From the NCBI GenBank assembly GCA_003242955.1, contig QJPH01000321.1:32164-96163 (forward strand): DNA of 64,000 nucleotides. The letters are read 5' to 3'. Shown here in pieces: positions 57,768 through 64,000 of the stretch. The notes beneath the pieces are model-generated. The model saw nothing but the letters and a program-made list of their open reading frames with translations. It made no database searches and was not told where the DNA came from. This DNA comes from Candidatus Methylumidiphilus alinenensis (GTDB taxonomy: Bacteria; Pseudomonadota; Gammaproteobacteria; Methylococcales; Methylococcaceae). The first letter of the stretch is position 1; each line of letters opens with the position of its first letter. Both the position numbers and the translations under genes were made by a program.

Positions 57768-57791
57768 ATTTGACACAGCATTGTGTCAAAT
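57768..57791. promoter_or_regulatory. Perfect palindromic operator upstream of the ba3 oxidase operon
   Basis: atttgacaca (57768-57777) and tgtgtcaaat (57782-57791) are exact inverted repeats with a 4-bp centre. The site is 70 bp before the subunit IIa ATG and 64 bp before the divergent permease ATG. A perfect 10+10 palindrome here is probably a binding site for a dimeric regulator. It is not a standard FNR box (TTGAT-N4-ATCAA). Confidence 0.65.
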
Positions 57792-57860
57792 GACTCGACT
57801 AATGCCCTTAATTAGGTTAGATTTATATTTTAATAACTATTATTTATAAGAGGGGTCTTT

Positions 57861-58007
57861 ATGTCCATTGAAAACCATTCGCCCGAAGGGCAAGAACCTG
57901 CGCCTGTGGGAACCTGGGTTCTGCTGATCCTGACTGCGGCGGGGATGACAGTAGCGTGGGCCTTCCTTTATTTCGGTATCTTTTTGCCCAGAGGGACAGT
58001 GAGTTAA
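57861..58007 (+). CDS. ba3-type cytochrome c oxidase subunit IIa
   Basis: A 48-residue protein that opens the oxidase operon. A short polar N-terminus leads to VGTWVLLILTAAGMTVAWAFLYFGIF, a single membrane helix, and a short tail. This matches the tiny subunit IIa of ba3/B-type oxidases, which replaces the missing first helix of subunit II. ATG 57861 follows gagggg. The call rests on position and topology as well as sequence. Confidence 0.75.
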   Translation: MSIENHSPEGQEPAPVGTWVLLILTAAGMTVAWAFLYFGIFLPRGTVS

Positions 58008-58141
58008 ACCTTGTGGGCTGTATTTGAAATTCCGCCGGGAGTACAAGGCTTGCCTTGTCTGCACAGACCCTCGCAAGACAAGCTTTTCTCTCACACATCA
58101 GTCTTAATCGCAACCATTCGAACCACCAAGCGAGGAAATGC

Positions 58142-58726
58142 ATGAATCCAAGTTCCTGGATAAGCAAAATACGATCCTGCCTCAACCTGTTCGAACAGGA
58201 CATAGAGATTGAAAATCTGGAAAAGAAATGGCTTTACGTGGCGACCATCATGGTGGGCTTTTTTGTTATTGTCATGGGTATCGGTGCCTTAGTGCTGAAT
58301 GTCAACCCGCCCAGCCATTGGGAAACCATTGACTCCGCCAGCTTACACTTGAGTAGTGAATTCGCTGAGGATAAACTGGGCGTCCAGCCGATGGCGCTAC
58401 CTGACGGGACCATCCAAGTCCAGCTAGTTGCTGCCCGGTATGGGTTTTATCCCCGCGAGATCGTTGTCCCGGCTGACCAAAAAATTCAGTTCCGCATGGC
58501 CACTTTAGATGTGTTGCACGGTGCGCACATCCCAATGACCAACATGAGCACGATGATTGTTCCCGGCCATGTGTCCGAAGTGACCACTGTATTTCCCAAA
58601 CCCGGAGAATACCCACTATTGTGCAACGAATATTGCGGCATGGGTCATGACCATATGTGGAGCAAGGTCACTGTCCTCTCCCAGGATGAATGGGCCGCAC
58701 TCAAAACCGGAGGCAAACAGCCATGA
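58142..58726 (+). CDS. ba3-type cytochrome c oxidase subunit II (CuA)
   Basis: A 194-residue protein with one membrane helix (about 33-55) and a periplasmic cupredoxin domain. The CuA site reads C-N-E-Y-C-G-M-G-H-D-H-M near 166-177, with the upstream ligand His in VLHGAHI. It takes electrons from cytochrome c and passes them to subunit I. The single helix is typical of B-type oxidases. ATG 58142 is chosen: it follows GAGGAA and places the helix normally, while the open frame back to 58055 adds nothing recognisable. Its stop overlaps the subunit I start as ATGA. Confidence 0.92.
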   Translation: MNPSSWISKIRSCLNLFEQDIEIENLEKKWLYVATIMVGFFVIVMGIGALVLNVNPPSHWETIDSASLHLSSEFAEDKLGVQPMALPDGTIQVQLVAARYGFYPREIVVPADQKIQFRMATLDVLHGAHIPMTNMSTMIVPGHVSEVTTVFPKPGEYPLLCNEYCGMGHDHMWSKVTVLSQDEWAALKTGGKQP

Positions 58727-60336
58727 TCGACACTAACACAAAGCGCCTCGCGCTTTTCAACTTTTGGATAGCTTTTGGCTCGTTTGCCTTGGCTTGCGTC
58801 TTCGGCATCTACCAAGTGCTGGAACGTAGCGGTCTCTTTTCATTTATTCAATCTCCCGCTGTTTATTTCGCCTCGGTTAGCACCCACGGGGTGTTGATGG
58901 CCTTTGTGCTGACAACTTTCTTTATCATGGGCTTCGGCTACTATACAGCGACTACCAGCCTGAAAATGCCGATTTGGAATCCGCTGTTGGCATGGTCGGG
59001 CTATGCTATCTGCCTAACTGGCGTGGTGCTGGCAGCTATTCCGCTACTGCTGGGCAAGGCATCGGTGCTATATACCTTTTATCCTCCCATACAAGCCAAC
59101 GCTTTCTTTTATATTGGTGCCACCTTGCTAGTGGTAGGCTCATGGTTTTGGACGGTGATCATGATCGTCATGTTCGGCAAGTGGAAGAAAAACCACCCTG
59201 GTGAAACTGTTCCACTGCCAATGTTTGCTACCACTGCCAATGCCTATTTATGGGCATGGACTAGTGTGGGCGTGGCATTGGAAGCTGTATTCCAACTGCT
59301 ACCCTGGTCGCTGGGGCTTAGGGATACTATCGATGTGGGCTTGGCGCGTACCTTGTTTGCTTGGACCCTACATCCCATCGTCTATTTCTGGCTGATCCCA
59401 GCGTACATCGCACTCTACTCCTATGTACCCATCGCGGCGGGAGGCAAATTGTTCAGCGAGAAACTGGCACGAGTGGCCTTCCTGTTGATACTGGTTTTCG
59501 GCCTGCCTATTGGTTTTCATCACCTGTACATGGACCCTGAACAAGGTACCATTGCGAAGTTCTGGCACATGGTCGGTACTTTCGCTGTCGCCCTTCCAAC
59601 CCTGTTGACTGGCTTCACCGTAATAGCCTCGCTGGAAATGGCCGGACGCAAGCGTGGCGGCAAGGGCTTGTTCGGATGGATTGGCGCATTGCCATGGCAA
59701 AACACGATGGTTCTAGCAGCAATCCTGTCTCTGTTGATGTTGGTTTTAGGCGGATTCGGAGGCATTGTCAACGCCAGCTACGCGATGAATGCCATGGTCC
59801 ATAACACCGCATGGGTTCCCGGACATTTCCATCTGATTTTCGCTGGCACGGTGGTGACTATGTACCTCGCCCTTGCTTACCATCTTTGGCCAAAATTGAG
59901 TGGAAAAAAACTTTTTTCCAATGACTTGGCGTTGACCCAATTGTGGACTTGGTTCATTGGCATGGTCATTATGACTACGCCGTGGCACGTCCTAGGCTTG
60001 CTCGGCCAACCTCGCCGCATTTCCGCCGTCCAGTACAACAGCCTTTTGACCTTGGCTTGGCAACCTTACGAACTGCTGATGATAATCGGCGGCTTTGTGC
60101 TGCTGGGTTCTGCCTGTCTGTTTGTTTACATCCTATTCAAGACCCAAACTGAGGGAACTTTGGAACCGCAAACCGATGAACCGAACATTCAAGGCGAGGC
60201 TGTCGTGTCGTTGTGGCTGAATAATTTTGTTCCTTGGAATCTTTTGATCCTAGGATTGATGATGCTGAGCTACGGCTGGCCCATCCTACAATTCTTTGTC
60301 CTGAAAACCTACAATCCAACTGCCTGGGGGTATTGA
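58723..60336 (+). CDS. ba3-type cytochrome c oxidase subunit I
   Basis: A 537-residue protein with 12 or more membrane helices, the haem-copper core of the terminal oxidase. The low-spin haem ligand His is in STHGVLMAF, CuB ligands are in LHPIVYFWLIPAY and FHHLYMD, and the high-spin haem ligand block is VPGHFHLIFAGT. The His-Pro-x-Val-Tyr pair marks the Tyr-linked CuB site. It belongs to the B (ba3) group: no D-channel motif, and subunit IIa plus short subunit II beside it. It would reduce O2 to water and pump protons at lower stoichiometry, usually with high O2 affinity. Confidence 0.94.
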   Translation: MIDTNTKRLALFNFWIAFGSFALACVFGIYQVLERSGLFSFIQSPAVYFASVSTHGVLMAFVLTTFFIMGFGYYTATTSLKMPIWNPLLAWSGYAICLTGVVLAAIPLLLGKASVLYTFYPPIQANAFFYIGATLLVVGSWFWTVIMIVMFGKWKKNHPGETVPLPMFATTANAYLWAWTSVGVALEAVFQLLPWSLGLRDTIDVGLARTLFAWTLHPIVYFWLIPAYIALYSYVPIAAGGKLFSEKLARVAFLLILVFGLPIGFHHLYMDPEQGTIAKFWHMVGTFAVALPTLLTGFTVIASLEMAGRKRGGKGLFGWIGALPWQNTMVLAAILSLLMLVLGGFGGIVNASYAMNAMVHNTAWVPGHFHLIFAGTVVTMYLALAYHLWPKLSGKKLFSNDLALTQLWTWFIGMVIMTTPWHVLGLLGQPRRISAVQYNSLLTLAWQPYELLMIIGGFVLLGSACLFVYILFKTQTEGTLEPQTDEPNIQGEAVVSLWLNNFVPWNLLILGLMMLSYGWPILQFFVLKTYNPTAWGY

Positions 60337-60338
60337 TA

Positions 60339-60968
60339 ATGAAAGGAATCCTACTAGCAGCAATCTGTTGTTTATTCAACGAAGCCGTAATGGCCGAACC
60401 TTCAAGTCTTGTGGCATGGACTCCCGACACGCTAAACCGTCTAAAAAAAGGCAATGCAGAACATGGCAAGGAACTGTCCGGAACCTGCGCGGGTTGCCAT
60501 AATGAAACCAACGCCAACCCCCAATTGGATGGTCAATTGCCCACTTACATTTACAAACAGCTTGTGGACTATAAGAACGGCAACCGCAAAGACCCGACGA
60601 CCGCGATGAACGGTCTGGCATCGACACTTAGCGACCAAGATATGACCGATGTTTCAGCTTGGTATGGTCAGCAAGCCCCAATACAGGGCAAAGGCGGCGG
60701 AAATGACACGACTGGCATCGTCTTCAAAGGCGACGGCAAACGCATGGAGCCTTCTTGTTCGAGTTGCCATGGTTATTCGGGCCAGGGGGAAAAAGTCGAT
60801 ACCCCACGACTGGCCGGGCAAAAAGCTGACTATCTGGAGAAAACCCTGCTTGCCTACAAGAGCGGTGTTCGCGGCAATGATATTTACAGCCGCATGAGAC
60901 TGATTGCGTCCAAACTCAGCGATCAGGAAATTAAGCAGTTAGCGGATTATTATTCAAAGTTGGATTGA
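60339..60968 (+). CDS. Dihaem cytochrome c (c4-like)
   Basis: A 209-residue periplasmic protein with a signal peptide (cleavage near MAEP) and two haem-binding sites, CAGCH and CSSCH, each followed by the class I fold with a late Met (TAMNGLAS and YSRMRLIAS). The two similar halves give the c4-type layout. It starts 2 bp after the subunit I stop, so it is part of the oxidase operon and likely its electron donor. A hairpin at 61003-61031 follows. Confidence 0.9.
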   Translation: MKGILLAAICCLFNEAVMAEPSSLVAWTPDTLNRLKKGNAEHGKELSGTCAGCHNETNANPQLDGQLPTYIYKQLVDYKNGNRKDPTTAMNGLASTLSDQDMTDVSAWYGQQAPIQGKGGGNDTTGIVFKGDGKRMEPSCSSCHGYSGQGEKVDTPRLAGQKADYLEKTLLAYKSGVRGNDIYSRMRLIASKLSDQEIKQLADYYSKLD

Positions 60969-61002
60969 ACTGAAATTACATAGCCAGTTTTGGCAAACGA
61001 GG

Positions 61003-61031
61003 GGGTGCGATTACATAAGAGTGATGCACCC
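61003..61031 (+). terminator. Possible terminator of the ba3 oxidase operon
   Basis: The stem gggtgcgat / atgcaccc (one mismatch) lies 34 bp after the cytochrome c stop and is followed by ttctcttggttt. The T content is modest. Confidence 0.5.
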
Positions 61032-61418
61032 TTCTCTTGGTTTATTTTGCTATAGCTTCCCATGCTAACTCATCGAAATTAAATGCGCGTCGAACTTCTT
61101 TAATGTGCATTCCGTCGGTGTGCTATTGCGCCCTTGTCGTCAAAGGGAGCGACGGCGAGCGGAAAAAATCAGTCAGGCCCGTCACTGTCAACCTCCCATT
61201 GCCATATCACCCACACTTGCGCTTTTACGTTGCGCCGTTGCGTGAGACCTTCTTTTGCCTTTCTCGCAATGCGGCATGTTCATTCAATGGGCGAAGATTT
61301 TTTTGTATCACGCAACGACGCAATGCTAAGAGCAACGCAATAGAAAGCAAGGTAACAAAAAGACGTTGCCCACCCTACCCTCTTTTATCTAACATCTTAG
61401 TGCGGTCACCAGACCGCG
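61032..61418. other. Intergenic stretch with no supported gene
   Basis: About 390 bp between the oxidase operon and the stress protein gene. Open frames here have no ribosome-binding site and no family resemblance. The region has short recurring gttgcg/cgcaac words. I see no RNA gene. Confidence 0.5.
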
Positions 61419-61428
61419 CTAAGATGTT
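61391..61428 (-). terminator. Hairpin overlapping the stop of the universal stress gene
   Basis: The pair aacatcttagtgcggtc (61391-61407) and gaccgcgctaagatgtt (61412-61428) forms a 17-bp stem with one mismatch. The TAG stop of the stress gene (61421-61419) lies inside the stem. The run after it on the minus strand is purine-rich rather than T-rich. Confidence 0.5.
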
Positions 61429-61853
61429 ACAGGCATCACCAAGACTGGCCTAGCCGATTCATGCAAAACCCCTTTTATCGTGTCCCCCAATAAAAAATGG
61501 TAAAGGGCGCCATGTTGACTATAACCGACCACAATCATATCAGCCTTCAACTTCTCTGACTGTTCAATGATGGTTTTTCCCGTTTCGCCTTGAATCAACA
61601 AGGCTGTGGCATCAACCCCCTGTTCGCGTAGTGCCGCCGCCATTTCTTGAAGCTTAATGTGTTCAAGGTGGAATCGTTTGGCAACTTGGTCGCGCATAAC
61701 CGGAGGATCAATCGCATAGCCCACAAAATCTGGATCGGGTTCGGCAACATGAAGCAGCCAAACCGAACCAATTGCATTTCCGAGCAACCTCAAGGTTTCA
61801 TCAACCTGTTGTTTTGATTTTTCCGAAAAATCAATCGCCATCAAAATTTTCAT
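61419..61853 (-). CDS. Universal stress protein (UspA family)
   Basis: A 144-residue single-domain protein. It opens MKILMAIDFSEKS, the first beta strand with the nucleotide-contact Asp. The C-terminal end has VVGYSQHG then LLGDTIKGVL and PVLVMP, the ATP-binding G-xx-G-...-G region in slightly altered form. ATG 61853 is used because it matches the family start; upstream ATG codons in frame extend to 61919 without similarity. A single-gene unit. Likely role: stress or growth-arrest signalling. Confidence 0.9.
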   Translation of the reverse strand: MKILMAIDFSEKSKQQVDETLRLLGNAIGSVWLLHVAEPDPDFVGYAIDPPVMRDQVAKRFHLEHIKLQEMAAALREQGVDATALLIQGETGKTIIEQSEKLKADMIVVGYSQHGALYHFLLGDTIKGVLHESARPVLVMPVTS

Positions 61854-61988
61854 TTTTACTACCCTTGCACTCAAAATTGTGCTGTTTAATGACAGTTCCG
61901 CACCAAGACATGGCGACATGTTTCATAACAGTACAAAGCCTTCATGTCCATTTACATCTATTTAATTGATTTAAGGGGATTTATATTA

Positions 61989-62004
61989 TGGCATGACTAA
62001 TGCT
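61989..62004 (+). promoter_or_regulatory. Sigma-54 (-24/-12) promoter candidate
   Basis: TGGCATGACTAATGCT has the GG (61990-61991) and GC (62002-62003) of a sigma-54 promoter at the required 10-bp spacing, with two mismatches to TGGCACG-N4-TTGCW. Transcription would start near 62014, just before the Shine-Dalgarno of the tiny gene at 62029. A sigma-54 activator gene lies about 450 bp away. Confidence 0.55.
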
Positions 62005-62028
62005 TAATAAGACACTAAGGAGTACAGA

Positions 62029-62112
62029 ATGGTTGTGTTAGTTGATTCAGTGAAAGTTAGCCTACATAAATCAAACTGTACTTGGAAAGGAAACCACCGT
62101 AGTTTTTATTGA
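62029..62112 (+). CDS. Tiny ORF, 27 residues, unknown
   Basis: The ATG follows a strong AAGGAG at 6-7 bp spacing. The product starts MVVLVDSVKVSLHKS and ends RSFY; it has one Cys and is basic, with no membrane helix or signal. No family is recognised. It is the first ORF after the sigma-54-type promoter. It may be a leader peptide, or the transcript may mainly act as RNA. Confidence 0.4.
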   Translation: MVVLVDSVKVSLHKSNCTWKGNHRSFY

Positions 62113-62142
62113 ACCTTTCGATATACATACGAGGTATGCCCC

Positions 62143-62310
62143 ATGGTTTCTCCAGAAGAGTTGACGATCGATAAACTTGAAGAGCATAAGGAAGTTTGGT
62201 TACGCGCATGGTGTGCTGCCGTTACGTCAAATGCAATCAAAGATTCCGATTTGGCGGCCGGATGGGCAGACGCTTGCTTGGAGTCTTATGAAAGAAGGTT
62301 TTATGAATAA
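62143..62310 (+). CDS. Small hypothetical protein, 55 residues
   Basis: The ATG follows GAGGT at a suitable distance, 30 bp after the 27-residue ORF. The product is acidic and helical: MVSPEELTIDKLEEHKEVW at the start, two Cys in the middle, and YERRFYE at the end. No membrane helix or known family is visible. It seems to share the sigma-54-type promoter and the terminator at 62399. Confidence 0.6.
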   Translation: MVSPEELTIDKLEEHKEVWLRAWCAAVTSNAIKDSDLAAGWADACLESYERRFYE

Positions 62311-62398
62311 AGCTTGCTTGGGGTTTTTACCAGGTAAGCCTAACATGACTTTAATATGTCCAACATCTTCAAAGCTCCGTTCTATTAGTGCATTCATT

Positions 62399-62436
62399 AA
62401 GGGGCGACCGGGAAACCGGATGCCCCTTATTATTTA
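62399..62436. terminator. Bidirectional terminator between the small genes and the sigma-54 activator
   Basis: aaggggcgaccgg (62399-62411) pairs with ccggatgcccctt (62416-62428) around a gaaa loop, with two mismatches, then attattta. Lying between converging genes, it can serve both. Confidence 0.75.
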
Positions 62437-62454
62437 AGCGCCCCTTTCGAAAAT

Positions 62455-63864
62455 TTATTGATGCCTGTGTCCATTTTGTGACTCAGCGTTCTGCCAACTG
62501 AGGCGCTTCCGGTAAATCGTCGATGGGCTGACTTGCAATAAGGCCGCTGCCATGGGAATGTTGCCTTCACAAATGGCAATGGCTTGTTCAATGGCCTCTT
62601 TTTCCACCAGCCAAAGTGGCATTATAGTTTGATTTGTGTGCTGGCATTTTTCTCTACTATCTTCTGTTGTCAAGGCAACCGGAATCGGACTGTTAAGTGG
62701 CGGCGGAAGCATTTCCGACCTAACGAACCCACCCTGATTTAACACAACGATGTTTCGTATGACATTTTGCAATTGACGGACATTGCCAGGCCAATGGTAA
62801 CAGCGAAGCCGGTCCTCGGTTTCGGGTTCAAACCCGATGAAATCCTTCCCTTCCTCAGCAGCGAATGTGGCAAGAAATCCTTTGGCAATTGGAATAATGT
62901 CCTCGGATCTTTCTCGCAAGGGCGGCAAAACGATGGGAATGACATGAAGCCGGTAATAGAGGTCTTCCCTGAAACGACCTGACTCGACTTCTTTCAGCGG
63001 ATCGCGATTGGTTGCGCATATCAACCTTACGTCAACTAATTCAATTTTTCCGCTGCCAACCTTCTGAAAGGTTCCTGTTTGCACAAACCGTAACAACTTG
63101 CTCTGAATATTCAAGTCCATCTCGCAAATTTCATCCAGAAACAACGTCCCACCATCAGCACGACTTGCAACACCTAAACGATCAATATAGGCCCCTGTGA
63201 AAGCTCCCTTGACGTGACCAAATAATTCACTTTCCAGCAAGTCCTTAGGAATGGCCGCGCAATTGAGTGTGACAAAAGGTTTATCGTTTCTGGAACTTTT
63301 ACAATGCCGATGTATGGCTTCGGCGCAAAGCTCCTTGCCGCTACCGCTCTCACCGGTGATAAAAACAGTGGCTCTGCTTGATGCCACTTGGTCTATAATT
63401 CGGTAAACAGTCATCATGGGTTCCGAGGTTCCCACAAAGCCGGAATAATCGTTAGGGACACCCATATTTCCGACTGGCTGTTCCATCCGACGATTTTTCA
63501 AGGCGTTCTTGACAGTATATAGCAAGCGATCTGCGTTGCATGGCTTTTCAATAAAGTCAAAAGCCCCTTCTCGCATGGCCTCCACTGCTGTATGCACAGT
63601 ACCGTGTCCAGTGACCACAACGACAGCGCACGACAGTTTTTCCTGTATCACCCGGTGAAGAATATCCACCCCGGCCATATCGGGTAGCTTTAGATCAAGA
63701 ATCATCACCTGAGGTGAACACTGGAACAAGAGTTCCAAAGCTTGCTTACCAGTTTCCGCATGGAATACATGCCACTTTTCCTTTTCGAGGTAAGCCCGGT
63801 ATAGATGGGCCAAGGTAGGGGAGTCCTCGACCAGCAGAATGTTGATGTTGCTTTCGTTGTTCAT
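62455..63864 (-). CDS. Sigma-54-dependent response regulator, LuxO/NtrC-like
   Basis: A 469-residue three-domain activator. The receiver domain (1-120) has the phospho-acceptor Asp in MILDLKLPDM and the conserved Lys in FIEKPCNADRLL; the latter block is LuxO-like. The AAA+ domain (about 150-390) has Walker A GESGSGKE, the sigma-54 contact loop GAFTGA and Walker B GGTLFLDEI. The C-terminal Fis-type helix-turn-helix ends NIPMAAALLQVSPSTIYRKRL. It activates sigma-54 promoters when phosphorylated by a sensor kinase. No kinase gene is in the window. A sigma-54-like promoter with two tiny genes converges on it and is a possible target. Confidence 0.93.
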   Translation of the reverse strand: MNNESNINILLVEDSPTLAHLYRAYLEKEKWHVFHAETGKQALELLFQCSPQVMILDLKLPDMAGVDILHRVIQEKLSCAVVVVTGHGTVHTAVEAMREGAFDFIEKPCNADRLLYTVKNALKNRRMEQPVGNMGVPNDYSGFVGTSEPMMTVYRIIDQVASSRATVFITGESGSGKELCAEAIHRHCKSSRNDKPFVTLNCAAIPKDLLESELFGHVKGAFTGAYIDRLGVASRADGGTLFLDEICEMDLNIQSKLLRFVQTGTFQKVGSGKIELVDVRLICATNRDPLKEVESGRFREDLYYRLHVIPIVLPPLRERSEDIIPIAKGFLATFAAEEGKDFIGFEPETEDRLRCYHWPGNVRQLQNVIRNIVVLNQGGFVRSEMLPPPLNSPIPVALTTEDSREKCQHTNQTIMPLWLVEKEAIEQAIAICEGNIPMAAALLQVSPSTIYRKRLSWQNAESQNGHRHQ

Positions 63865-64000
63865 TTGAGATAAAAATCATCTATTTTTTTTATACGGTGA
63901 TATTCCTACTTTGCATCGCAAAATGCAACCGCTCATTAGCCATAGATGCAATAATTTATCTCTGCATGGCAAAAAAAAACCCCCTGGCCATTTCTGGCGA
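63865..64000. other. Upstream region of the response regulator
   Basis: It holds a short inverted repeat tttgcat/atgcaa around 63912-63930. At 63970-64000, a GCCAG...TGGC stretch followed by T9 when read on the minus strand may be the end of a terminator of a gene beyond the window. No gene is seen. Confidence 0.4.

Noticed and set aside
57768..57791. FNR/Anr box
   Set aside because: The half-site is TTGAC with wrong spacing; FNR-type sites need TTGAT-N4-ATCAA.
61037..61453. 138-codon plus-strand frame between the oxidase operon and the stress gene
   Set aside because: No Shine-Dalgarno and no recognisable domains; it runs into the hairpin and the end of the stress gene on the other strand.
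62290..62437. Third small gene after the 55-residue ORF (ATG at about 62304)
   Set aside because: It continues into the terminator stem and has no good ribosome-binding site, so it is probably the untranslated end.

Overview
The window reads as chromosomal DNA of a gammaproteobacterium. The main evidence is a dif-like XerC/XerD site at 52150-52177 that agrees with the Escherichia coli dif core at 25 of 28 positions as aligned by eye, and an isocitrate dehydrogenase that keeps the E. coli length and Ser113 region. Several copper proteins, an Amt transporter and a ba3-type oxidase would suit a methylotroph- or nitrifier-like lineage. That is a weak inference and I do not name a genus.

1-26 kb is a trans-acyltransferase polyketide locus. 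A 6195-residue PKS (538-19125, minus) carries KS-(dead AT-like)-(DH-like)-ACP / KS-DH-KR-cMT-ACP / DH-KS-DH-KR-ACP / KS-OX. OX is a flavin monooxygenase of the type that inserts oxygen into growing polyketide chains. The next gene (541 to the window edge, minus) overlaps it by ATGA and opens with the missing ACP. Divergently transcribed are a thioesterase II-acyltransferase fusion that would load the AT-less modules, a PEP-utilising phosphotransferase-like enzyme and an unusual P1B-like ATPase. The roughly 700 bp between the two directions holds two inverted-repeat elements and an IS4-family transposase remnant.

26-45.4 kb is an insecticidal-type Tc toxin operon on the minus strand. A TcB-TcC fusion ends in a variable toxin tail that looks like a GH73/lysozyme-type glycosidase. 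It is followed by a TcA split over two genes.

45.6-64 kb is mostly core metabolism and respiration: icd, an ammonium transporter, and a three-gene periplasmic copper cluster (a possible histidine-brace protein, a multicopper oxidase and a membrane-anchored cupredoxin). Then come the dif-like site between convergent genes, a DUF29 gene, a metallophosphoesterase-CHAT protease pair, an AI-2E-family permease, a ba3 cytochrome oxidase operon with a 48-residue subunit IIa and a dihaem cytochrome c, and a universal stress protein. The window closes with a sigma-54-type promoter serving two tiny genes, convergent with a LuxO-like sigma-54 activator. I saw no tRNA, rRNA or CRISPR array.
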